From positions 1 to 8,304 of the forward strand of contig JAHILC010000206.1 in assembly GCA_018897225.1 (NCBI GenBank): a stretch of 8,304 bases of DNA, written 5' to 3'. This DNA comes from Actinomycetota bacterium (GTDB taxonomy: Bacteria; Actinomycetota; Humimicrobiia; Humimicrobiales; Humimicrobiaceae). Below the pieces are notes generated by a model. It made no database searches, was not told the origin of the DNA, and saw only the letters and a list, made by a program, of their open reading frames with translations. Positions 1 through 5,905 of this stretch are shown in pieces. Position 1 is the first letter of the stretch. Each line of letters starts with the position of its first letter. A program made the position numbers and the translations under genes.

Positions 1-2
1 TA

Positions 3-98
3 ATTTCTGAAAGATTCAGTGGTTTCGGGAAAAAAGAAATTCCAAGCTTTCTTATTCCGAATATTTTTGCAGAGTTTGCTTACTTCCTAATTGAATAA
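3..98 (+). CDS. Possible C-terminal end of a gene entering from the left edge
   Basis: One forward frame is open from the window edge to a TAA at 96-98, giving 31 residues with a plausible composition (a charged start, then the hydrophobic, aromatic tail IPNIFAEFAYFLIE). I do not recognise a family, and 31 codons can be open by chance in AT-rich DNA. It converges on, and overlaps by 19 bases, another weak ORF on the minus strand (80-235), so at most one of the two is likely to be real unless they are convergent genes sharing 3' ends. No terminator hairpin follows. It is reported because it reaches the edge and may be the tail of a gene lying to the left. Confidence 0.22.
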   Translation: MSERFSGFGKKEIPSFLIPNIFAEFAYFLIE

Positions 99-235
99 TA
101 AGAGCCTCCTTTTTCCTTTAAAACATACGGATAAGCTCTGCTGCATCCTGTAATAATATATTCAGTACCATCAATATTTTGAAGTTTAAAAATTAATCGA
201 ATTCTGACACTTGATAATAAACATTTCGGTTCCAT
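80..235 (-). CDS. Possible small ORF or gene remnant, 51 aa, unknown
   Basis: Reading the minus strand from ATG at 235-233 to TAA at 82-80 gives a 51-residue product. It begins MEPKCLLSSVRIRLIF and ends KEKGGSYYSIRK, with YIITGCSRAYPYVL in the middle. The mix of basic, aromatic and glycine residues looks more protein-like than the low-complexity Lys/Ile/Asn strings usual for chance ORFs here. The frame is closed upstream by TAA at 253-251, so the ORF cannot extend far. There is no convincing Shine-Dalgarno before the ATG, and I recognise no family. It would be divergent from the small gene at 348, sharing the AT-rich gap at 236-347. It may be a microprotein, the remnant of a longer gene, or noise. 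Confidence 0.25.
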   Translation of the reverse strand: MEPKCLLSSVRIRLIFKLQNIDGTEYIITGCSRAYPYVLKEKGGSYYSIRK

Positions 236-285
236 AATCCATGCGTGGGGTTAGATTATTTTGACATACTTATTTAATATATTTT

Positions 286-296
286 TGTGGTAAAAT
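286..296 (+). promoter_or_regulatory. Candidate extended -10 promoter for the nucleotidyltransferase pair
   Basis: TGGTAAAAT at 288-296 is a full extended -10 (TG, one base, then TAAAAT), about 45 bases before the ATG at 348. A perfect TTGACA lies at 261-266, but the 24-base spacing to TAAAAT is too long for a normal sigma-70 pair. The extended -10 would therefore have to act largely alone. A loose inverted repeat (TGTGG at 286-290 and CCACA at 317-321) flanks the expected start of transcription and could be an operator, but its arms are short. Confidence 0.4.
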
Positions 297-347
297 TAAC
301 ATATTTAAAACTAATTCCACACATTATTTTATTTTACAAAGGAAAGC

Positions 348-554
348 ATGATAAAAAACCCTAAAACTCTAGAAAAGTTTGAGAAAAAATATATCAAAAA
401 AAACAATTTAACTTTTAAAGAAAAGTTAAAAATATATGAAAACCTATGGACTGAAGCCTTATTGATGAAAGTGTTGCCTTCAAAGGACCCACTTGAAGGT
501 ATTGAGATCGATATAAAAATTGCTTGGATTTTAAATTCACTCCATAAAAAATAA
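348..554 (+). CDS. Small charged protein, putative partner of the adjacent nucleotidyltransferase
   Basis: This is a 68-residue soluble, lysine-rich protein with no signal peptide or membrane segment. The first half is strongly basic; the second half (about residues 27-66) reads as amphipathic helices around WTEALLMKVLPSKDPLEGIEIDIKIAWILNSL. The start is supported by AAAGGA at 338-343, five bases upstream. The nucleotidyltransferase begins 23 bases after its stop, and a single candidate promoter precedes both, so they probably form one transcript. Small proteins with a similar 'Pro-x-x-(N/D)PLEG-(I/L)E-x-D-(I/V)KIA' tail do, to my memory, precede AbiEii-type nucleotidyltransferases in other bacteria. 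By position it could be the antitoxin or a specificity partner, but that is inference. The gene is visibly more AT-rich than the minus-strand genes. A perfect 10-bp inverted repeat lies inside it (407-430). Confidence 0.8.
   Translation: MIKNPKTLEKFEKKYIKKNNLTFKEKLKIYENLWTEALLMKVLPSKDPLEGIEIDIKIAWILNSLHKK
407..430. repeat. Perfect 10-bp inverted repeat with 4-base loop inside the small gene
   Basis: The arm TTTAACTTTT (407-416) is followed by AAAG (417-420) and the exact reverse complement AAAAGTTAAA (421-430). It covers codons 20-28 of the small protein gene. Only one G-C pair closes the stem, so an RNA hairpin would be weak; as DNA it is a long symmetric site of the kind dimeric repressors bind. 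Its core reappears in the hairpin at 1134-1153, after the nucleotidyltransferase gene. Confidence 0.6.
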
Positions 555-577
555 ATTCATAGTAATACCATAAAAAT

Positions 578-1132
578 ATGTTTGAAGAAATATTAGCTAA
601 AGTAAGTAATTTTTTAAATAAATTATCAATTCCCTATATGGTAATTGGGGGTCAGGCTGTCCTGCTTCATGGCGAACCCCGTTTAACCCGCGATATAGAT
701 ATTACTCTTGGAATAGGCATAGAAAAATCTGAACTGATTATTGAAAATTTGAAAGAGATTAATTTAAAACCTTTGCCTGAAAATGCCAGAGATTTTATAA
801 ATAAGACTTTTGTGCTGCCTCTAGAAGATATTAATACAAGAGTAAGGATCGATTTTATTTTTTCTCAAACTGATTATGAAAAAAGGGCTATAAACAGGTC
901 TATTAAAATAGACTTAAAAGGTGTTAAGGTAAATTTTTCTACAGTTGAAGACTTGCTAATTCACAAAATCTTTGCCGGGCGGCCAAAAGATTTGGAAGAT
1001 GTTAAAATATTAATATTAAAAAATCCTGGAATTAATAAAAATTATGTCAGGAAATGGTTGACGGATTTTGATAAAACTTTAGAAAAGAAAAATTTCCTTA
1101 CACAATTTAATGAGATAATTAAACACCTTTAA
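578..1132 (+). CDS. AbiEii-type nucleotidyltransferase (DNA polymerase beta fold), possible toxin
   Basis: This 184-residue cytoplasmic protein has the minimal nucleotidyltransferase signature. A Gly-Gly at 24-25 (VIGGQAVLLHG) is followed by TRDIDIT with metal-binding Asp39 and Asp41, and a third acidic residue, Asp92, lies in a strand of the form RIDFIF. The later block at about 122-142 (EDLLIHK, then AGRPKDLEDV) is typical of the AbiEii/DUF1814-related branch. Members of this branch act as toxins that nucleotidylate or pyrophosphorylate RNA, or as stand-alone enzymes of unknown substrate; the sequence does not say which. It follows the 68-residue small gene by 23 bases and converges on the phosphoglycosyl transferase gene. 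The ATG has no visible Shine-Dalgarno, and the frame is closed 5 codons upstream by TAA at 563-565, so translation may be coupled to the gene in front. All catalytic residues are present, so it does not look decayed. Confidence 0.88.
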   Translation: MFEEILAKVSNFLNKLSIPYMVIGGQAVLLHGEPRLTRDIDITLGIGIEKSELIIENLKEINLKPLPENARDFINKTFVLPLEDINTRVRIDFIFSQTDYEKRAINRSIKIDLKGVKVNFSTVEDLLIHKIFAGRPKDLEDVKILILKNPGINKNYVRKWLTDFDKTLEKKNFLTQFNEIIKHL

Positions 1133-1133
1133 T

Positions 1134-1153
1134 AGTTAAATAAAAATTTAACT
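1134..1153. repeat. 8-bp inverted repeat between convergent genes, weak terminator candidate
   Basis: AGTTAAAT (1134-1141), loop AAAA and ATTTAACT (1146-1153) form a perfect hairpin in the 39-bp gap between the convergent nucleotidyltransferase and phosphoglycosyl transferase genes. The position suits a bidirectional terminator. However, the stem has only one G-C pair and neither side is followed by a long U run, so termination strength is doubtful. The arm motif AGTTAAA/TTTAACT is the same as in the inverted repeat at 407-430. Confidence 0.4.
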
Positions 1154-1171
1154 TTGATAAAAGATCTGGGG

Positions 1172-1744
1172 CTAATTTCCGCCTTTAAAGGTCAGCACCA
1201 CTTTTATAGTCTTTAAGAAAATTTTAAAATCCATAAAAGTTTTATATTCAAACACATATATCCTGTCAAATTCTGCCTTCTCAGGAATTGTTATGTCATC
1301 TCTTCCATTTACCTGTGCCAGCCCTGTCAACCCTGGCCGCACTTTGTCGGTGCCTATTTCTTTCCTGAGCCTTATTTGCTCCACCTGGCCTAAGTGAGAA
1401 GGTCTTGGGCCTACAAAACTCATATCACCTTTTAAAATGTTAAAAAGCTGGGGGAATTCATCAATGCTAAACCTGCGTAAGAACTTTCCAATCTTTGTAA
1501 CCTTTTTTTTCCGGTCTTTGAGTTCTTCGGCAGGAAGGTCTATCGTGCCTTCTCTCATTGACCTGAACTTAATAATGTTAAAATATTGGCTGTCCAGTCC
1601 AACTCTTTTTTGCAGGAAAAAAACACTGCCGGGGGAATCAATTTTGATAAGAAGCGATATTATAATCCAAAGGGGCAAAAATATTATTATCAGGATGACC
1701 GTAATAGATATATCAAAAGACCTTTTTAAAAACTTACGGGTCAT
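1172..1744 (-). CDS. Small monotopic phosphoglycosyl transferase (PglC / WcaJ-C family)
   Basis: This membrane enzyme moves a sugar-1-phosphate from a UDP-sugar to undecaprenyl phosphate, the first membrane step of glycan assembly. At 190 residues it has the size of minimal PglC-type enzymes. Visible marks are an N-terminal re-entrant hydrophobic helix (about 12-33, containing LPLW), PGSVFFLQKRVG (38-49), IIKFRSMREG (57-66), the catalytic Asp-Glu pair in SIDEFPQLFNIL (Asp95, Glu96), GDMSFVGPRP (106-115) and VRPGLTGLAQVNGR (135-148). The chosen ATG at 1744-1742 overlaps the stop of the dehydratase gene as ATGA, which suggests translational coupling. An in-frame GTG at 1756-1754 would add four residues and cannot be excluded; neither start has a clear Shine-Dalgarno. 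The neighbouring PglF-like enzyme suggests a UDP-linked deoxy-amino sugar as substrate, but specificity cannot be read from the sequence. Confidence 0.93.
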   Translation of the reverse strand: MTRKFLKRSFDISITVILIIIFLPLWIIISLLIKIDSPGSVFFLQKRVGLDSQYFNIIKFRSMREGTIDLPAEELKDRKKKVTKIGKFLRRFSIDEFPQLFNILKGDMSFVGPRPSHLGQVEQIRLRKEIGTDKVRPGLTGLAQVNGRDDITIPEKAEFDRIYVFEYKTFMDFKIFLKTIKVVLTFKGGN

Positions 1745-3642
1745 AGCATATACCACATTTCTTTTTCATTAAAATCAGGTATCAACCGTTTTAGGTCTTT
1801 AAATAAGTTTCTATAGTCATAAGTTTCTATTTCTTTTTCAATACTGAATAAAATATTAGAAATCTCTTCTTTGTTAAAAGATCCATTATCCTTTGCTTCA
1901 AAAATATGTTTGAACCTGCTTTCAGTAAGAACTTCGTCTTCGCTTATTATCTCTTCGGTTATTTTTTCACCTTCTCTTGGACCCGTATATATAATTTCAA
2001 TATCTATGTGCGGCTCCATGCCGTACAACTTGATCATATTCGTAGCAAGGTCAAGAATATTTATTGGTTCTCCCATATTTAGGACATAAACCTCTCCACC
2101 GCTTCCCATAATGCACGCCTGCATGGCAAGCTGGCTGGCTTCAGGGATAGTCATGAGATATCTGTTCATTTTTGGGTGGGTTACTTTAACGGGTCCGCCC
2201 GAGCTTATCTGTTCTTTAAAAATATTTACAACACTGCCATGGCTTTCCAGAACATTTCCAAACCTTACAATTATAAATTTTGTACTGTTTTCTTTTGATA
2301 TAGACTGTAGGTATTTTTCTGCAAGAAGCTTTGAAATTCCCATTACGTTTTTTGGTTTTACAGCCTTATCTGTTGAAAGCATTACAAACCTTTTTACTTT
2401 TGTTTCTTGGGCAATTTTTGCCAGAATCTTGGTGCCAAGATAATTATTTCGGATTGCAGCCTCCGGATTTAACTGCATTAGCGGCACATGCTTGTATGCG
2501 GCGGTATGAAAAACTATTGAAGGATGGTATCTTTTAAACACAGAGCTCATCAACTCTTTTTCTCTAATATCGGCAACTATAGGAATTAGCGAGCTAAAAT
2601 TAAACTTATTTTTAAGCTCTTCTTCAATTAAAAACAAATTATTTTCAGAGTGATCTATGATTATAAGTTTTGACGGTCCGAATCTTAAAAGCTGCCTGCA
2701 GATTTCTGAACCTATTGAGCCGCCAGCGCCTGTAATTAAAACTATATTATCTTTAAATTCCGAAGCCAAATCTGGAATTTTAACTTTTATCGGTTCTCTG
2801 CCTAAGATATCTTCAACCCCGATATCCCTAATCTGGTCAAGGTAAACCTTGCCGTCAATTACTTCGTAAAGGCTTGGGGACGTTTTGCAAATTACACCTG
2901 CTCCCTTAGCTCTAAGTGTTATATCCTTTCGAACCATTCCTGGCGCTGAAGGCATTGCAACAAGAATTTCGTCTATCGCAAACTTTTGTATAGTGTCTTC
3001 CAGGCTGGATAAAGGTCCCAGTACTTTTATGCCATGGATATGATTGCTTAATTTCATTCTGTCATCATCTAAAAATCCTATGGGTATATATTCGCTGTTT
3101 CGCTGTCTTATCATTTCCCTTACAATCATTTCACCGGCATCACCAGCGCCGACAATCAGAACTCTCTTTTTTCTGATACCTCTTTTTCCAAACCTGAGTT
3201 CATTGAAAAACCTTTCAGAAAATCGCGAAATTATTATTAGCATCAAAGTTATCAGGTAATCAATGATTAAAATGCTTCGGGGAAAATACGGGAGCACAAA
3301 GACACGGCCGAACCAATTAACAGGCTGGCTAAATACATAAAAAATTACACCCATTACTATAATTGACAACGTAACTGATTCGACAATAGCAACCATGTCC
3401 TTAATTGACGCGTATTTCCAGACTCTTCGGTATATCCCAAAAATAACAAACATAATAATCTTTACAAGGATTATTATCAGGACATAGGTTCCAATATAAT
3501 TTGAATACTGGGAAAATATGGTCCCGCTTATACTTATATTTATTACTCCACGCAGAAAAAAGGAAATAATAAAAGAAGAAAAAATTATAAGTATATCAAA
3601 TATTACAAGTCTTGTTATTTTAAGCGCCGTGCTTCTTTTCAT
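1741..3642 (-). CDS. Membrane-bound UDP-N-acetylhexosamine 4,6-dehydratase (PglF/WbpM/CapD family)
   Basis: At 633 residues it has the full-length architecture of this family. Four hydrophobic helices (about 12-31, 49-70, 86-105 and 122-139) are followed by a first Rossmann-like domain with VLIVGAGDAG (161-170). The catalytic short-chain dehydrogenase domain begins at about residue 300, with the NAD(P) loop TGAGGSIG (304-311), Asp330, AAYKHVPLM (381-389), STDKAVKP (423-430) and NVMGISK (432-438). In this branch Met434 takes the place of the usual catalytic Tyr, with Lys438 retained, as in PglF/WbpM. The enzyme converts UDP-GlcNAc (or a close relative) to a 4-keto-6-deoxy sugar at the inner membrane face. 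It lies 35 bp after the LCP gene and overlaps the phosphoglycosyl transferase gene by 4 bases. There is no Shine-Dalgarno; an extended -10 sits so close to the ATG that the mRNA may be leaderless. Whether it is a retaining or inverting dehydratase cannot be told by eye. Confidence 0.94.
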   Translation of the reverse strand: MKRSTALKITRLVIFDILIIFSSFIISFFLRGVINISISGTIFSQYSNYIGTYVLIIILVKIIMFVIFGIYRRVWKYASIKDMVAIVESVTLSIIVMGVIFYVFSQPVNWFGRVFVLPYFPRSILIIDYLITLMLIIISRFSERFFNELRFGKRGIRKKRVLIVGAGDAGEMIVREMIRQRNSEYIPIGFLDDDRMKLSNHIHGIKVLGPLSSLEDTIQKFAIDEILVAMPSAPGMVRKDITLRAKGAGVICKTSPSLYEVIDGKVYLDQIRDIGVEDILGREPIKVKIPDLASEFKDNIVLITGAGGSIGSEICRQLLRFGPSKLIIIDHSENNLFLIEEELKNKFNFSSLIPIVADIREKELMSSVFKRYHPSIVFHTAAYKHVPLMQLNPEAAIRNNYLGTKILAKIAQETKVKRFVMLSTDKAVKPKNVMGISKLLAEKYLQSISKENSTKFIIVRFGNVLESHGSVVNIFKEQISSGGPVKVTHPKMNRYLMTIPEASQLAMQACIMGSGGEVYVLNMGEPINILDLATNMIKLYGMEPHIDIEIIYTGPREGEKITEEIISEDEVLTESRFKHIFEAKDNGSFNKEEISNILFSIEKEIETYDYRNLFKDLKRLIPDFNEKEMWYML

Positions 3643-3648
3643 ATGCCA

Positions 3649-3657
3649 ATTATAGCA
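3649..3657 (-). promoter_or_regulatory. Extended -10 promoter in the LCP-dehydratase gap
   Basis: Read on the minus strand, TGCTATAAT (3657-3649) is a perfect extended -10. Only six bases separate it from the dehydratase ATG (3642-3640), so the seventh base downstream, the usual start distance, is the A of the ATG. No good -35 is present (GCAAAA at the 17-base spacing), which is acceptable for an extended -10. This would give the last two genes their own, leaderless transcript besides read-through from the LCP gene. Confidence 0.5.
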
Positions 3658-3677
3658 CAGAATTTAAGATATTTTGC

Positions 3678-5753
3678 CTACTGTTGTATATTTTCTTTGT
3701 AGTCCTTGCCAAGAATTACAATCACATCTGCTGTTGAATAATAATTACTCCATTTGCTGCTATATTGTTCAACCTCGTAACTGCTTAAGATCAGGGCGAG
3801 CTGCTCAGCATTTTGCTGTTTACCTTTTTTATATATTATCTTTGTTTTCTCAAAATTATAGTTTTCAGCATTGGCAATGCCTTTTACTTTAAATTCATAT
3901 TTTTTAATATAATCCTGAAAATCTGTAGCAGAACCTTTAATGCCGCAGCCATTATAAATCATTACTATAGTCTTTTTGGCAATTGTCCTGTCTAATGTCA
4001 CACCGACGTTTACATCTATTTCAAGCGGGATGACACCTTTATGGGAAAACCATGTTACTGTTTCATGAACCAGGTCATAAGCAAGCACATATCTTCCAGG
4101 CTTATCGGGAGCAGTTATAAGCATTGTAACAGTTCCATTTTCATTGCGGTCTATATTGTTTGGCAGCTCACCGCTGTCACTATCATATACAACAACTTCT
4201 CTTGTGTCTCTATTATACCAGTGAACTCCCAGGTCAACCCTTTTTTGGCCTAAATTGCTCCAAAGCAAGTAACCTGTATTTGTAACCGTGACTTTAGTTT
4301 CAAATTTCTGGCCTGGCAAGACTTCATTTGGAGTTGTCCCATTATCATTATATCGCGCTGCGTACAATACATTTACGGCAACATACTTTTCAAGCGGGGG
4401 AACTCCCTGATAGGAAAACCATGTTTTACCTTCATGAACCATATCAATTTGTAAAATATAATTGCCCTTTTGTGGTGGTGATAAGATTTTTATGTCAAAC
4501 TCTGCTTCCTGGCCTGGTTTTATAGAGTCATATGGCATGTAAGACCTTTCACCGTCAAATACAACAGCTTTTTTTGTTTCAAAATCAAGCCAGTGATAGC
4601 TCAAGTAAAATGGGTTTTCTCCTCCCCTGTTCCAGCCAACTGCTCCAGTGTTTTTGATCTTTAACTTGCCAAAGTAAAATTCATTCTCACCCATGGATTC
4701 CGGAATATTTTCGACATTGCTATATTTAAGCCCATACATGCTTATTGGATGTCCAAGTATTATCCTTTCCCACATTGCCTTAGCTTCCTCTTCATCAGGA
4801 ATCTGAACGCTTATCGTGCCATTTTCAATCCAGTCGGGGCGGGATGGAATAATTGCAACACTTATATTTTCAGAGCTTAAAGAAAGGGCTTCTTTTGCAT
4901 AGGATAGAATTGTCGCTAGATCGAGATCTGTGTGGGTGTTTTCAACCAGTATATTAAAATAATAAGGGATTTTGGAAACAGTCTTCAGGTTTAATTTTTG
5001 ATTGAATAGCTCCCTGAATATATACTGCTGCCTTTGAATTCTTCCAATATCTCCAAGCTCTGTGGACCTGCTTCTTGTGTAAGCCAGCGCCTGCTCTCCT
5101 GTAAGGTGATGGTTCCCAGGTGAAAAACTTGCACCGCTTTTAGGATCTATAAGGGGTCTGTCTACAACAATATCGACACCTCCTAACTCATCTATTAGCT
5201 TGATAAAACCATCAAAGTCTATTGTTACATAATGATTAATGCTGGCATTTAAAAAGTTTGAAACAGTTTTTATCATCAGCTCTTCACCACCAAAAGCATA
5301 TGCATCATTGATTTTATCCTTTCCATGGCCTGGAATATCAACAAGAGTATCCCTTGGAATTGATAAAAGGGCTGCTCTGTTTTCACCAGGGTTTAGATGC
5401 AAAACCATAATGGTGTCAGCCCTGCCTATTTCATTTTCACTGTCTCTCGTGTCTCTTCCCAGGATAAGGACAGTTACAGGTGACTGAGGCGTACTTATTG
5501 GCGCAAGTATGCTCTGGATCTCAGAAGATGTTGCAGAATTTAAAGTTTTGTTGGTAGAACTAATATAATAGAAAAAATATCCTGCTGCGCAGCCGCCGAT
5601 AACAATTATAACTGAAAATACGATTATCAGGGCTCTGGCATATCTTGGCAGCTTGCCAAATTTAGTTTTCCTTTTGACAGAACTACCTAAAACTTTTGGT
5701 TCAGATTCATATTCTGAAACTATGTTCTGTTTTTTTCTTCTAAATATACACAT
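3678..5753 (-). CDS. LytR-CpsA-Psr family glycopolymer ligase with two Ig-like repeats and a LytR_C tail
   Basis: LCP enzymes sit outside the membrane and transfer undecaprenyl-linked glycopolymers to peptidoglycan. The 691-residue product has a basic cytoplasmic N-terminus, one membrane helix (about 41-63) and an LCP domain (about 94-250) with LILGRDTRD (97-104), Arg111/Asp113 in GRADT, SIPRDT (131-136), KINDAYA (147-153), ALAYTRSR (222-229) and GRIQRQQ (237-243), so the pyrophosphate-binding arginines are intact. Two related Ig-like modules follow (about 352-461 and 475-584). Each carries a WNRG or LWSN turn, a Y/VHW strand, PG(Q) or KPG turns, a D(M/L)VHE strand and WFS(Y/H)(Q/K)GV, repeating every 123 residues. 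The C-terminus (about 593-685) is a LytR_C domain (VMIYNGCGIKGSA ... ADVIVILGKDY). It is longer than simple LCP proteins. There is no Shine-Dalgarno at the ATG. Its place next to the glycan initiation enzymes fits attachment of that glycan to the wall. Confidence 0.93.
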   Translation of the reverse strand: MCIFRRKKQNIVSEYESEPKVLGSSVKRKTKFGKLPRYARALIIVFSVIIVIGGCAAGYFFYYISSTNKTLNSATSSEIQSILAPISTPQSPVTVLILGRDTRDSENEIGRADTIMVLHLNPGENRAALLSIPRDTLVDIPGHGKDKINDAYAFGGEELMIKTVSNFLNASINHYVTIDFDGFIKLIDELGGVDIVVDRPLIDPKSGASFSPGNHHLTGEQALAYTRSRSTELGDIGRIQRQQYIFRELFNQKLNLKTVSKIPYYFNILVENTHTDLDLATILSYAKEALSLSSENISVAIIPSRPDWIENGTISVQIPDEEEAKAMWERIILGHPISMYGLKYSNVENIPESMGENEFYFGKLKIKNTGAVGWNRGGENPFYLSYHWLDFETKKAVVFDGERSYMPYDSIKPGQEAEFDIKILSPPQKGNYILQIDMVHEGKTWFSYQGVPPLEKYVAVNVLYAARYNDNGTTPNEVLPGQKFETKVTVTNTGYLLWSNLGQKRVDLGVHWYNRDTREVVVYDSDSGELPNNIDRNENGTVTMLITAPDKPGRYVLAYDLVHETVTWFSHKGVIPLEIDVNVGVTLDRTIAKKTIVMIYNGCGIKGSATDFQDYIKKYEFKVKGIANAENYNFEKTKIIYKKGKQQNAEQLALILSSYEVEQYSSKWSNYYSTADVIVILGKDYKENIQQ
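4019..4443 (-). repeat. Diverged tandem duplication within the LCP gene (369-bp period)
   Basis: The two Ig-like modules are still alike at the DNA level. The stretch beginning CAAGCGGG at 4022 and running through GGAAAACCATGTT to TTCATGAACC at about 4071 recurs from CAAGCGGG at 4391 to TTCATGAACC at about 4440, an offset of 369 bases (123 codons). The encoded end of each module, VHE...TW FS..GV.PLE, is the best conserved part. This supports internal duplication of one module rather than two independent acquisitions. Only the conserved edges, not the full repeat unit, are delimited here. Confidence 0.55.
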
Positions 5754-5905
5754 TATTTTAAAATTTTGGCAAAAAACAAAAATTAAAAAAATATAAGGAA
5801 TCTAATTATGCTAACCTAATCATACAACTGGCGATAACTTGCGCAAAACGATATTATATTATAAACACTATCATAGCAAATTCGAAATGTTTTTTATAAA
5901 CCATT
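5754..5905 (-). promoter_or_regulatory. Promoter-bearing gap upstream of the LCP gene
   Basis: This 152-bp AT-rich gap separates MurA from the LCP gene. On the minus strand it holds TGCTATGAT (5878-5870), an extended -10 close to those before the dehydratase and dCMP deaminase genes. TATAAT follows at 5863-5858 with a poor -35 (TTCGAA, 17-base spacing), and TTGCGC (5846-5841) pairs with TATGAT (5824-5819) at a 16-base spacing. The island TTGCGCAA (5839-5846) is an 8-bp palindrome flanked by direct CGATA copies (5832-5836 and 5849-5853), and could be a regulator site. I see no strong terminator for MurA, only AAATG/CATTT arms after its stop. Which promoter is used cannot be decided from the sequence. 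Confidence 0.45.

Noticed and set aside
261..296. Perfect TTGACA at 261-266 as -35 for TAAAAT at 291-296
   Set aside because: The spacing is 24 bases, outside the working range of about 15-19; only the extended -10 was kept.
1754..1756. GTG at 1756 as start of the phosphoglycosyl transferase
   Set aside because: The in-frame ATG four codons later forms a classic ATGA overlap with the preceding gene, and MTRKFLKRSFD is the usual kind of N-terminus; the GTG remains a possible alternative.
1437..2537. Plus-strand frames opposite the phosphoglycosyl transferase and dehydratase genes
   Set aside because: The opposite strand carries two complete enzymes with all motifs; the plus frames overlap each other and show no recognisable protein.
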